Shown here one piece after another: positions 1 through 13,301 of a stretch of 64,000 nucleotides of DNA. The notes below the pieces were generated by a model that saw only the letters and a program-made list of their open reading frames with translations, was not told the DNA's origin and made no database searches. A program made the position numbers and the translations under genes. The stretch is taken from NCBI RefSeq assembly GCF_001949145.1, contig NW_019091432.1, positions 1,624,311 to 1,688,310 on the forward strand. Direction: 5' to 3'. This DNA comes from Acanthaster planci. Taxonomy: Eukaryota; Echinodermata; Asteroidea; Valvatida; Acanthasteridae. Every line of letters starts with the position of its first letter. Position 1 is the stretch's first letter.

Positions 1-484
1 GGGTAAACAGATAAAACTCTGTACTCTGACCAGTAGGGCAAATTCCACGCAGTCTTCTGTTAAACCCCGAGTTTTTATTTACAATCCAAGGGGTTCTTTG
101 CATTGAAGTTTCAGTTTAACAGTGGCAGTGAGCAAATTAGATGTCCAAGCATGGTTACCTTTTCTGTAATGTATAAGAAAGGAAAGGGAAATAGTAAGTA
201 AAAAAACCCAAAACCCCCCCCACAAAAAAACAGGAGTGGAGGATAAACAGGCTGAGTAAGCTAACAAGTATTCCACTAGTTTCCTGTCATTTGCTTTGAG
301 ATAGTTCTATATCACTGCCAAAGCCCTTACCTAGTTGAAAGGACCATTTCTTTGGTCGGGGACGTCTAGACTGTGTTGTGGGGAAAAAACAATTGTTTTC
401 ATAGCATTTTGGGTCTTCAGGTCCCCACAACGTCTACATGTTGACACCTGTTATCCCCACAACCAAGGAAGAACATGTGCATTA

Positions 485-1812
485 TAAGCCTGTTTGATAT
501 AACGATATTTCACGATTTTTCGATATGATGTTGATATCGGACATCATATCGTTTGTAAAAACACATATCGGGATATCTTGCAAATCGATAAGCCAAAAAT
601 TATCACGATACGCTCCAAATGATGTAATGTACATACACATAGGGAACTCAATGCACCACGTGTTGAGCACTGCATGCATTACTACATTTAGGCCACACAA
701 ATACTCCACTGAAAACCTCAAACCACAAAGTCACTGTTGGCCCCAAGCAGCTGCAAGGGTCTTAAAAGTATTAGGGGGCAGAACCAAACCAACAGACTGT
801 ATGCACGTGTAATGTAGTGTACAGTAAACTCCAGTTAAGTCGACTCTCTCACTCGGGACTCAAGATCATCATACCGCGCCCGCGCGCTGCACACGGCCAT
901 TTTCCAATATTCAACTTCATCTCCGTCTCAGGCTTTGTCTCCAACACCAATTCCCGATTGTGAGCCTGAAGCGTTTCAATTAAATTGAAGTACTGTAATG
1001 TTTGGCTCTTTTGCATCTTACTTGATGTTTAGTGCCACTATCAAACTTGCTTTTGCGCTTACATCTTCGAAGTCAGGTAGTAAAAAAAACAGTTGAAGCC
1101 TGAACAGAGACAAAGTCGAGTATTAGAAAATAGCCTACATGTTAAGTTCATTCAATAAGGCGACCCCCAAAATGATCAGAGCGCATGCGTGTAGCCCGAG
1201 AGGGGTCCCTGGTATTGATGTATTCAACCGCGTGCATGCATCAGTCAGGCAGTGTGGGGATTGTTGCTTGACGCTTTTAGGCAACCGCGGCAAAGGAAAC
1301 TGATACCAGAGCACGATATTTTTAGTGCCGACTTTAATACACGAAGGATTTTTGGTGGTCTTGTGGAAAAGGGATCGAGTGAAACATGCCGACTTATGAG
1401 AAATAAATAACGACTTAGAAATGAGGTGAGGGCGTCAATACCAGAAGCCCCTCTAGTAACAAGCATATGCTCTGTCCATTATGGGGTTGCCTTATTGAGC
1501 GAACTTTACCGCTAATGTGTGCGGGGAAATGGCTTTTCTATACGGTGCCATGATATGATATATGATAATTTAATGTCCACAATTTCCATGTTGAAATTTG
1601 CTTTCCACCAGCATATAAAAGTTCTAAATGTAGACATAATACAAAGGCCTGTATATCATTTTTTTTTTTTTTAACGTGGCACTCGGGACATGGTGATTTC
1701 GGTCGTGTTTATCTTATGAAAGGAAAATGACGTCATCATGATAATATCGGACATCGCGATATTTTTTTCATGACATTGTGATATGAAAAGAAGTGAATAT
1801 CGAACAGGCTTA
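485..1812. mobile_element. hAT-type non-autonomous DNA transposon, 1.33 kb
   Basis: The element starts TAAGCCTGTTTGATAT and ends ATATCGAACAGGCTTA, so it has terminal inverted repeats of about 10 perfect bases with weaker extension. It is flanked by an exact 8-bp direct repeat GTGCATTA at 477-484 and 1813-1820, the target duplication expected of the hAT superfamily. Both ends are rich in CGATAT/ATATCG words, which look like subterminal repeats bound by hAT transposases. No transposase frame remains inside. An inner inverted-repeat pair suggests a second element nested within it. Confidence 0.8.
1144..1506. mobile_element. Inverted-repeat element nested in the hAT-type element
   Basis: The arms at 1144-1167 and 1483-1506 are reverse complements at 22 of 24 positions; the left arm contains TTCAATAAGGCGACCCC. 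The 363-bp unit sits inside the larger hAT-type element and has no coding frame. It could be a MITE that inserted later, or internal structure of the host element. No convincing target duplication was seen. Confidence 0.5.
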
Positions 1813-3710
1813 GTGCATTACGGGGGTTGCTTATGAGCATCACACGATCTGCTACTCCAGACTAGTTTAGACAGATTTCATTAAATCGTGAAGCTTGATT
1901 GGGGTCGACATTACACTCACTCCACTCAAAATCTTTTCAAATCTAGAAGATTTTGCTCTTGTATAGGTTTAAGCAGACACAATGTGCCACTGGTTTCCAG
2001 GATGATAGCAGCATTTGACAAATTCTGGAATGTTGGAATAAAAAAGTGCACCTTTGGGTGAAAAGGAACCCGAAAAATTAACACAATTTAAATCCACTTA
2101 AGTTCCAAAAATCCCCACCTGTTTTGGATAACGCAAAAATGTTCACCTTGCATAACACCTGCTCTAGTGCTCTCTTTAAATAAATGCTCTATAAAAAAGA
2201 TTTACATTTGTACATTTCCAGACAAAAAATGCACCCGAGGCTCTATATGAAAAAGATTCTGGTTCCAAAATGGACAAAATGTAACCAAAACATGAACAGT
2301 TCAGAAAAGCCTACTCTGATCCAATAAATACATGTAGTGATGATTCCATCACCTGTTGACAAGAATCACGCACTACCCTAATCCCTCTTGATTTAGTGCA
2401 ATGACTGAAAATACATCAGCATACTGTAGCTGACAATGAGCTTGACTATTTGGATGGAAATTCATTGGTGCAGGCCTTGAATTTCATTTTTTTTTCAGGG
2501 CACTGCCATTTAACATTGGTGGACTGGCTGAAATAAAGGGGAGTAATGCCAAACGTAAGAGCCATCAGCATGCCAAAGTTATGGGCATTGATGCCATCCC
2601 GAATTTTTTTTTATATCGTATGAAAATGATTCAGGTCTAAGAAAAAGTAGGATACGCATTATAACTGAACATGTCCGGGATAAGCACTGAACCGGCAGCC
2701 AAGTGTTGAAATGCATCGGCCTGTTTTGACTGCAGCCGTTCTTTCCTCGGCATTTTGCGTACCACAAAAACTGGCCAGGCCAGTGATTTTGCACACAGCA
2801 TACCTGAGAATTAATCAGGGTAGTTCCGATCGACCATACCAATGTTGTGTATGTAGAGTTTGGATCGCGCGCGGCACGTAGCACTAAACTGCAAACACTA
2901 CATTGCGGTGTTAGTTAAAATACTGCCCTGAATTGTCCTGTGCGCATGAAAAATGTGGAGCTCTCGATATACCGATAACGCGTACACGTTGATGAGTACT
3001 TGTTCTAGACTGACATTATTGCATGATACATCAAAATACTTGGCTTGGGCTGACGCTGTTATGTTAAGTCGTTGGGCAGGCCAGAGGGTGTCGCCTGTGT
3101 CGTGCTATGCTAACCATTGCGCAGTGTGCATAGAGTGGGCCGGGCCGCCAGTGCGCGGCGGGCTGAGTGTATGATATTCCCACATACATACAGTGCACGC
3201 ACACCCTGCTTTATGCGTGCATGCCATGCATTTGGACGGCGGTGTGAGCAATCAAAGAATGATGTGTATGCTGCTTTCCATGCCGCTTTCCGTGTACCTC
3301 GCTGAACAGAGGCAGTTGATATACACGCACATACAGGCACAACGGCCAAGAGAACAAAAAGGGCACTGCCATCTTGGCGGTGAAACATGATCACTTTTCG
3401 GAGGCACCATGGCCAAATGGGAGGGCACCGATGGCCATGGTCGTCGTGAAATTCGAGGCCTGTTGGTGGTAATTCCCCTTGCCACGGTTTTTACAAGTCA
3501 AGTCTCACAACAATACAAGTGTACCAACAGTTAACATCTCCCTCCCCCATCTACAGTTTGCAATGAATTGAAATGTTTTTAAATGCCCTGATCTAAACGT
3601 ACCTACACTCATGGTGCACCTATGCGGTGAGTACCCAAAAAACAACATACGTATACTGTACATGCACCCCTTGAAGTCACATGACCTCCTGGACACACCA
3701 CAGGATGTGC

Positions 3711-4185
3711 GACCTTAATCTTTGCACTTCTTCCTCCGAGCCTCATCTTCACTTTGATATTCCACTCATTTTTACAAACCTGAAAAGTATATTTTGGAGG
3801 CTGCAGAGTGCTTGTCAAGTCTGCAACTGAATGGTCTTGTGATGAACCAGGTATTTGCAGCAACAGTATACAACCTTGACCTTCATGCTTATTGTTCCCA
3901 AGGCTTATCTTCCGTTTGATTTTCTACTCATTTTTGCAAACCTGGAAAGTACATTATGGAGAGTACAGAGTACATGTAAAAATGTCAAGTCTCCATTTGA
4001 ATGCATCCCGCGATAACACAATATTTGTGGCAACTGTGTATGACCTTGATCTTTGAGTTTCTTGTTCCCAAGCCTTATCTTCACTTTGATTTTCCGTTCA
4101 TTTCTGCAAACCTGGAAAGTAAATTTTGGAGGGTGCAGAGTGCATACATGTATCTTGCGATGAACAAGATAACTACAGCAACCAT
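3711..4185. repeat. Three-unit tandem repeat, period about 162-170 bp
   Basis: Three diverged copies are anchored by TCTTCACTTTGATWTTCC-like sequence at 3746, 3908 and 4078. Each copy continues into CTCATTTTTRCAAACCTG and a GGAG-CAGAGTGC block. Spacings are 162 and 170 bp. On the minus strand two units each contain an open stretch with a similar peptide (P-P-K-Y/F-T-F-Q-V-C), which may only reflect recent duplication. No protein family was recognised. Confidence 0.75.
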
Positions 4186-4867
4186 TTAAAACATGCATAA
4201 AAAAGATGTACATGTACTCGTACATTATAAAAGAACGGTCAGTTTAAAATGTTTTGAGATGGAGGACATGTGGTGCCACAATTTAACTAACAAAGTGTTG
4301 TGTTTTCCACTTTCAAATTTTTTTTTTAGCTTGTCTATCACCCCATCTTTCTTCATCCCCCACTTCTCAAAAAAAAAAGATTTGTGTGATAATATTCGCA
4401 AAAATATTACATTTGGTGGGACTTGTGGTAATGCCACATGCGCTGCCTCAGTGGATGTAATTTCTTCCCCAACCTTTTTTTAGCTGAGGCCCGGTGGGTG
4501 ACTAAGCCTTATTATTCGAGGAAATTATAAACTGTGCGGTGTGGCTGCGTTTTTCCTTCTTAACTTTTTTCTCAATGAGAATGAATCAGGACTTGGGAAG
4601 TTCAAGGCTGATAGTGAACACACTAGCAATGAGCTAACCAGCTCATTGTAATCTGTCTGTAGATAGGTAAATATTATGGGTAACCAACCACTGGCAATAT
4701 GTGGGAGTTGTCCACATCAGGGTAAAGGGAAATTTATGGACTATCAACGGTCTCCCCTGGGATTGTATGACCTCATCTAAGAGGAAACAGGGTATAATGA
4801 GTAATGAGTTACAGCAAAGCAGTATCAATATCATGATATTTGTAAATGTAACCTCCTTTGACTTTCT

Positions 4868-5042
4868 AATGCAGCTGTTTCACAATAGTGCACCACCAAG
4901 AATTTGCAACGCATTGGCCAATCACGATGTGTAAAATTTGCCGACCCAATGCGCGTTTGGAAATGGTCGACAAATTTTGTGCGTTACGATTGGCCAGTGT
5001 GATGCAAACTCTTGGTGGCGCACAATTGTGAATCGCCCGTAT
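4868..5042. mobile_element. MITE family C, copy 1
   Basis: This is a palindromic element of about 175 bp. The left arm has TTTCACAATAGTGCACCACC and the right arm its reverse-complement counterpart (GGTGGCGCACAATTGTGAA). CCAATC and GATTGG blocks lie inside the arms, and a second inverted pair around GTCGAC/CGACAA is central. A second copy lies at about 14437-14612 with the same layout, which shows that it is a mobile family. The target duplication is not clear. Confidence 0.75.
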
Positions 5043-5653
5043 TGCTGCTTTGGAGGGGCCTGGAGTCATAGATCAGGGCCAAGTTTCTGCTTAGCAAAGT
5101 TAACTGCTGAGTGCTTTGAGTGCAATTTCACTGCTTTGATAACCACGGATCTCTGTGCTCAAGATCGCTACTCTGAAGTAAAGGCAATGAAGATTCAGTG
5201 CCAGCCTCTTGTTGCTTATTACATGCACCCCTGCAATATTAATGCTGGCCAATGGTAATTTTTATGGGGAGGGGTGTAGTTAGTAAAGGTTAAACTTAAT
5301 TCAAAAATACCTCGGAAAGTTTCTTTATGCAACGTGTAACGTGACTGTGTATTAATATTTGATAATGACTGCTGCATTTTGATAATGCCCGAAGCGTGAA
5401 AATGCACTGGCACCTGGATGTGAGACAGTTTAATCTATTCCTTTTGGTCAGGAGTCTGTGTGCGCTGTAGCACACAGATCTCACCACGCGAGCGGCAAGT
5501 CCATATAAAGAAATTCTTCGGGACTACTTGCACAAGGAATATGAAAACATATTAATCCATTTATCGCATATTGATTTCTTTTGACTCTGACTGAAATGGT
5601 ATGTATGAATGGGAATAAATATGTGCTTGGTTGGTCTTGAATGCTGTGGCTCG

Positions 5654-5707
5654 GACATTAGTCGCGTCCATTCTCCTGAGCCAGTCTCAAATGTACGCCC
5701 ATCTTAA
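5654..5707. repeat. Short dispersed repeat, copy 1
   Basis: The stretch beginning CATTAGTCGCGTCCATTCTC and running through CTGAGCCAGTCTCAAATG recurs with few changes at 59665-59720, more than 50 kb away. No ends or coding content are visible, so it may be a fragment of a larger interspersed repeat. Confidence 0.55.
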
Positions 5708-5927
5708 ATGCTCAGCCACCGAGCTGTATGTACTTATGGTACACAGGGCACCCTAAAAAAAAAAAAGCAAAAGTTTGAAGGTTACTCTCAGGCAACATCA
5801 CTTCTTAGGTAACGGCACACCAATGCTGTTTGCTAGGACAAAGGCATGTGTGTTCCTTTGCTGCGAACGATAATCAATGGCCTGGTAACAATATACAAGT
5901 CGTCAAGTACCCGTACTTCATCACCTT

Positions 5928-6073
5928 GGGCCTGTTTTCTGTTTCACGAGGATCTGGATCACGATCAGTGAACTGACGCTGGTTCACTGACACCAGAGCC
6001 CACCTCATGGATAAAGCAAACCAGCTTTGGGATCACTGATCGCGATCCAGATCTGCGTGAAACAAACAGGCCC
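5928..6073. mobile_element. MITE family D, copy 1
   Basis: The element begins GGGCCTGTTT and ends AAACAGGCCC. Longer inner arms pair a GATCTGGATCACGATCAGTG block with CACTGATCGCGATCCAGATC. A 3-bp CTT duplication flanks it (5925-5927 and 6074-6076), which suits the PIF/Harbinger or a related superfamily. A shorter copy with the same ends lies at 49984-50098 in a septin intron. Confidence 0.75.
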
Positions 6074-9000
6074 CTTGCACGCCGTGCCCCATTATGTGTG
6101 TCTGCTGAATAGACTGATCGATTACATCCTGCTCCTTGACAATTTGACTACAACTAAGATTGCGCAACCAAATGTCTGAAAAGTGCGATGTGCCTGGACT
6201 ACAACACATACAGGGTATAACCAGGGTCGGATTTAAAAAGCTAGGGCGAGTACCACGCCCATGCTATCAAGAGAATCTCTTCTTGCCTCAAGGTGCACAG
6301 GCAGAAACGGCCAACTTGCAATAGTATTCGACAATGTCAATGACTGCACTGCATGTAAATGACAATTTTTTTTCCAAATTATAACATGTCGAAAGTCACA
6401 CCACCTCTATCAGTAAGATCTAAAATTTTGGGAGTGGATTTCATCAGGCACACATATTGATGTGTTCATCATTCAACTGCCAGTTCAGACAACTGGCACA
6501 CTGTCTGGCAGTAAACATGTACGAAACTTCTGACCATGAGCAAGGAATTGTTCACTTTGCTTAGGTACTTTGCAGGAAAAATGGAAAAAAACAAGAAGCC
6601 ATCCCTCCACAGAACAAAAACATCGTTTTGAGGTCTTCCATTGGATGCGTGCATGTTTTTCCAGTCTGGTCATGGAATGATGACGTGCCACTGCAAGACG
6701 GGGACAGAGCCACATGTAAAGGAAAGGGTGGCTCTACAAACCTCTAGTAAGGAGAAACTTGTGGTGGCAAGAAAGAGGAACTGGGGCTCCCTTCCAGACA
6801 AAACACCATGGTGTTTTTCGTGGAACTGGATGCCACCAATTACCCTTTGAATCAGCAAACAGGGGACTTGGTTCAACATGCTTTTTGAAAATACTGCTGT
6901 GTAAGTTAGCTTGAATGTCGCAAGATACGATCGTGCACTACACGGGGGGGGGAGGAGAATCAAAGACAAGACAATCAAAGACAAGTAAACTGTCAATTTT
7001 TGGACAATTGACAAAAGCTCTTTTACGAATACCATTCCCATGGGTCATGCATTTTTATCAGATTATTTCAATATCATTATTGCACTGTTTTGGGAGGTGT
7101 AAGATAAAAGATTTTTTTCTAATGATTTTTAAACATCAATGAAACCATTTTATCATGGACCCAGACTGTGACCAATCAGCATGTATGCACCTACCCTTAC
7201 GCAATGGAGTCATGTGACAGCTGTCAACCAATCACACAGCCTTGGAGCTGATTCTTACTAATAGCTCCAAAGATGCATGTGCACAAAATGAAGTGTATCT
7301 GACAGGGACGATCAACACATATGCGAACATGGGAACAGTTCTATTAGTGCAGCAACACTCATATGCACTGACCATGTCTGAGCTGACGGGACATCAGGTG
7401 TTTTAATCATAAATAGCTCCCCCCCCCACTGAATACTGAACTTGAAGGGATACAGAAATAGAAACTTTTAGATCACGGGAAGTATTTCAAAATAATAATA
7501 ATAAATAAGTAACCATTTCAAAAACATCATAAATTTAATGTTTACCCCATTAATTGTGAATAAAAATGAATAAAAAGTTCCAGCATTTTCCCACCCACAA
7601 AAAATCCCCTTTTGGCCGTTCGCCTCCCAGGCTGATTGGAAGACGTCATCGCAAAAACGATGCATGTACAGTATACATGTACATAGTGCACAGTACATGC
7701 AGTATCGCACGCAATAGACCACATTGTGTTTGATGAAGCTTGGCCCACAGACAAACACTGTCTTGGTTCAAGGCAGAAAATTAAAAGAGACAGTCCGACC
7801 GTGTCTTTCTAACAAGTACACACGTAATGTAATGGGTCAACACATGAAGGAAAACACATGGTCATGCGCATAATCACCCCAGATGTTGATATGACCTCTG
7901 ACGACCCACTATAATCTTCTCACTCCTTGATAAGCAGGGGTGAGCTGGGATTTCTCAAATGGAAAAAATACCTCCACAAACACCCAACAATTGTCCTTAT
8001 TCTGGATTTGTTCCATGATCTTGATTATCATCTATCTCCCAGTGCTTTTTCCTGGTCTAAAAACAAACCATCTACAAGGGATGATTTTTGTTTAAATAAT
8101 ATGCTTTAATCAAGCCACTGACTGATTAACCTCATACAAGAAATTACGTAAGCAAAGCTTACAGCATCGTTTAGGTAGCATACATGAAACGCATTAAACA
8201 TGTGGGTGTTTAAAATGAGATCCAAATAATTTTCACAATTATCTTTGTTCAGATAACAATCAACAAAACCATCTCAGTCAAACGACCGAAATCAAAACAT
8301 CTTTGGGATAAACACATCTGCCCTCAAGAACAGTCAAAGAGTCAACAGCCTTGCAGTCATAACTACCATATCATCACTACCTGTCCCTCAGAAAAACATC
8401 TCGGGTCCAAACAGGGAAGAAATTGACGTCAGCACACTCGCATAGGAATCATCTTTAAATCCTTTCCCTAAGTGTCAACACAGGCAAGATGTATTTTTTT
8501 TTTTTTTAATGCTCCTAGGCATGCAAAAACCAAATCACGACCTCGTGCAAATTGAATGCATTTCCTAGGGAAAGAATACATACAAAGATACATATTTTTG
8601 AGAAAGACTTCATTCCCCTAAGTCTCCACAATGAAATGTAACTGCAATTTAGAGCAAGTTCTCCAAGACTGGGGGTGAGGTTTCAGGTCTGTTGACAGTA
8701 CATTGAAATTTAAGCATTTTGAGGAATGATAACCAAGTGTCATAGTTATTTGAATGACATAAATATAATTTTTTTTGGATCTATGGTTTGTAAACAGTAC
8801 CAGAAAAAAATTTTGCATTTCAAAGGAACAAGCATCCTTGTACATCAACCTCAGAACAATGTCAGGGGTTGGAGAAGGATTTTTCCTTGAATTAATTTAA
8901 ATCTAGATCTTTTGACTAGCTGAATTTGTTAACTTCTTACCCAAATGCAATTGTTATATCAATCATTCTGAAAAAGCAAATGGGAATAAATGCACAATGG

Positions 9001-9589
9001 CTTTCCAACATCAAAGAAGAGTGGACTGCTACAGGAAGAAGGGGCCAAGAAAACTTCATTGCCTTGACCCTTTGAGACAAAGCACTGATGCACTATCCGC
9101 TCTGAGCGGGAACAAAAGAGGGCGTGTTTTTCAATGAAATTGCAGAGCTCGAATTTCACTAAGCCACCAAAGTCGATGGCCAAACAATTGGCCGTATGCG
9201 GTAGGCTCAACTACAAGTGCATAACTGATTATTCCGTGATGTAAATGGGTTGGTCAACCTTACGACGAATGGTGTTTTGGTTGGTAAGCTCGCACTGTGC
9301 AGTCGGAAAAGGATGCGTCAACATTGAAACAAAACATGTTCTCTGTTTAATCTATGGTTTAATTCACTTGAATTATGGTTTTTTTTTAATAAATTTTCTC
9401 TAAATTAAGCAATCCTTTGTCAGGAAATGTGCCTGTTCCTTTCGGATATATGATGTTTTGTCATGGATTATAAATTACTTAAATATAAAAGCTCAAGCAC
9501 ATAAAAACACCATTTTTCATTTTTCCAGTTTCGTTACTCATTTTGTACAATATATTACACCTCAGCATCAGTGCCTTTCATTTGCAGAT

Positions 9590-9705
9590 ATTTTGGCCTT
9601 GTTGCCCATTATTGGCCACAGTGCCCTTCAACATGTCCCATTTCTTGAGGCCAAAATGGCAGTGCCCTCTCCAAAAAACGCAATTCGAGCCCTGAAATTG
9701 ACATT
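9590..9705 (-). repeat. Dispersed repeat fragment (GGGCACTGCCAT family)
   Basis: The word AGGGCACTGCCAT and a nearby TTCGAGGCC- or CTTGAATTTC-type block recur near 2470-2520 and 3345-3465 on the plus strand and here on the minus strand. The copies share layout but not precise ends. I treat them as fragments of one old interspersed repeat. Confidence 0.35.
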
Positions 9706-11088
9706 CCTCAGTATATGAACTTACCACATAGGCACAATTTTATGTGCGTTTGATGCAGGGAATGCCGAGTACGTACAACAAATTTCTTCTGGAATGTATG
9801 GTCTTCGCGTGCATGCGGAACACGTGCGAGAACTCGGTTGGCAAATTCGTTAGGAAATTTTGTCCCAGTCTGTCTTTCTTTTGCCGGAGAAGGCGCACTT
9901 CAACTCATGGCAGATACATGATACAACAGGAAAACATTGCAAGTTTATATCTGTGTCAGGAGGATGGGCTTTTTGATTTCTGGGAAGGGGCAATAAACTA
10001 AGTCGCAGTACAACAGATAGATGGTAAAAATGCTGAACCAGATGATGCCATGACATTTCATCAATCGTCGTTAACAGTGCGATGAGCAGCGCATAGTAAG
10101 GGTATGTTTTGACTTGGACTTTCCCAGTATGTGCAGTCATATGACCTTTCCTTCTTGCGGTCACGTGGCAGCCACAGAGTCAGCAATTGGGCTGCCTGCG
10201 CGCAAGCTACAATTGGGTTTCCAGTGGCAATCAGGCTACATGTAGCTTGAAACTTTTTGGCTGCTGGCCCGCGCTATAGAAAAATATTTGGCGAGTGCTT
10301 AGCTATGAGCATCCACAAAAACATGTTCACTCTGATGTTGGCCTATGTTTGAAGGATCCAGGAGCTGAATTTTTCTTAGAATCCCTTCCTGTGTATCTCT
10401 GTACTCTTCTTCCATGTATGAAGACTGTTTGACATCTTTTTTGAGTTATGTGAACTGAGCAGTGCACTTTTTCAAACATTGAAAATTGACCAAGCATTTC
10501 TGGACAAGTGAGGGCGCTTTTGCTTTGATGTAAATCCAGGAAGACATGGTTCAGGTTCATGTTTTCTTGTTCAAATTGTGAAACCTAAATTTGATATCAG
10601 GGAACTTTTCTGTGAATAGGAATTTTGCTGGATTGTTGCCATATACTTATACTGCAATAAATTGCCAAAGAAAATGAAATCTGCCATAGCAGTGGTAAAA
10701 AAATCGAGAAATTTTCTGTGCACAAGTCAGTGCAACATTGAGATTCAGTGCCTTGGATGACATCATAGTTCTGCTCATGAATATGCAAATCATTAGCATA
10801 AAAATTAAAAAAAATCAAAATATGGGTTAAAATTGCCAAACATAAGTGTAAAATAAAGTTAATTGAAACCCAAATATGTAACTGCAAGGTTTTTAGTAAA
10901 ATTTATAAAATATTTCTATTTCCTGGTTCCTTTAAATAAGAAAACATAATTCTTGAATAAGAAGCATGTTGAAAGTCATTTGCGTACCTTCCACCGATCA
11001 TAAGTCGCGATCATAAGTACCCTGTATATGTACATGCACATACGTGTACGAGTAATGGTTCGTGTCATGGAACAACTTGGAAGGTCTT

Positions 11089-11124
11089 GGAACCAAGACT
11101 GGAACCAAGACTGGAACCAAGACT
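11089..11124 (+). repeat. Perfect 12-mer tandem repeat, three units
   Basis: GGAACCAAGACT is repeated exactly three times, followed by a degenerate partial copy. It is a short minisatellite in FOXK intron 1 and likely to vary in length between individuals. Confidence 0.9.
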
Positions 11125-11540
11125 AGCACCAGCCCTGCAGCCACCTTGTACAGGAATTATTAGACTTGGTTGTTTCTCTCCATCTCTCCGGATGAGTACG
11201 CCCAATGCACATTATGCTTGAAGGCAGAAAAGCATGGACTTTTGGAAAAAGCATGCAATGTGTGGAAGATGTGCCCATACGGAAAGATTACACATGTAGC
11301 ATCCCGACTCCACTTTGTTGGTTATGCGCAGAGGGAGCTTAGTATTGGAAGATGCAATTTTCTGCGACAAGCAGGAGCTTTGTGACCTTTTGTGGAGAAA
11401 ACAAACTGCTAGATTATGATGAGACGTGATCACCACACTGTGACCTCGAGTTGCAAGCTCCTGGATAAAAGTGTATAGTTGCATCTGTCCCTAATTGTGA
11501 AGCAATTTTCATGAAAGTTTGAGATATATTTCAGTCCCAG

Positions 11541-11780
11541 GAAGTCAGGTTGGCGTAGTCGTTCTTTCCTCACCTTTCACCTCTACAGTTTAAATTCCCG
11601 GCTCGGTCCACAAGTTGATCGGGTTTTCACTCATTACCCGATTCCGTGGGTTTTACCCAGAACATTTCTCTGGGTTCTCCTCCCACCTCTAAAACTGTAG
11701 GCCTAATTGTTTCTCATCGTCTCATCTCTGCCATGTCTTCACTGCAGGTTTCTGCAGGCTCGTGAGCCACAGTGACTAGG
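11541..11780 (+). mobile_element. tRNA-derived SINE
   Basis: A polymerase III A-box-like TGGCGTAGTCG at 11551 is followed 38 bp later by a degenerate B box, GTTTAAATTCCCG, at 11589. Downstream is a body containing TGGGTTTTACCCAGAAC and a CTGGGTTCTCCTCCCACC motif of a type I recall in SINEs of several marine invertebrates. A tRNA-like head plus unrelated tail is the SINE2 layout. The 3' end is uncertain and no target duplication was found. Confidence 0.6.
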
Positions 11781-11998
11781 GTGCTTTTGAGGAATCCTTG
11801 GTGTCATGACCAGAAAGGATTCTCGCAGTCAGCATGACATCACTACGAACATTTAACACGCGATAAAGGGGGAAATTTACCCTTTGTGCGATTCAATAAT
11901 GTACAGATCGAGTTCCCAGATGTCTGGCTGCAAGAATTAAAAACACTAATACTAGGCCTGATGTCATTTCAACATTTTTGCAATGACTAACCTTTACC

Positions 11999-12489
11999 TA
12001 GCCCCACTAGTGTGACACGGACTCTCACTCCCACTCCATCCTTAGCCACACATCCGTTTACGCAATTTCGTGTTACTGAAATTTTCAGCGCACCCACTTA
12101 TCATCGTGGGCGCAATTTCTTTTGCACACAGATGATCCTTAACCTCTCCACTTTCTTAGCGCCATTTATTGAATGATTTCACTCACGTTTTGGTATTTTC
12201 CAGTCTTTTTGCCTTCACCCATTCAATCTCACGGACTCGCTCTCACAGTCGCCATCTTTAAAATAAGGTCGTTGAACATTACGTCACTTGACCCCTCATC
12301 GTCTCAACGGCTATTCCATGTCAAAACATATCTAATACACAGACTGCGCGATAAGATACTACATGTGCCAATGGGCTCTTCCAAAATGTTGGCAGCAGTT
12401 TAGATTCTGGACATGCGTATAAGGATGTGTGGCTAAAGATGGAGCGGGAGTCCATGCCACACTAGTCACTAGTCATACTAGTGGGGCTA
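11999..12489. mobile_element. Long-TIR DNA element with 9-bp duplication (MULE-like)
   Basis: The ends TAGCCCCACTAGT and ACTAGTGGGGCTA are the tips of roughly 60-70 bp inverted arms (about 11999-12060 and 12420-12489). The arms also share a TTTAGCCACACATCC-like block. Flanks carry ACCTTTACC (11990-11998) and ACCTTCACC (12490-12498), a 9-bp duplication with one mismatch. Long TIRs plus a 9-bp duplication fit a Mutator-like non-autonomous element. The 491-bp body has no transposase. Confidence 0.7.
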
Positions 12490-12749
12490 ACCTTCACCAT
12501 GTTCACTAAGATCACAACTGATGAAAAATGGAGGCAGGATGCAACGTTTTGTCAAAAACAGTGGATATTAATAATCAGTAGATATTACTTTCAAAGATCG
12601 GCTGGATTTTGCAATATTCGGTTTGCGCTTGCGCAGTAGCCAGCCAGCTGATAGATGTACACAGAGCACGCACGTTCTCGCAGCGTGGATCATACCCCAA
12701 AATTGAAGTTTAGGTCATAAATTACACAAGAAGTATGTCGTCTAACTTA

Positions 12750-13301
<552 letters not shown>

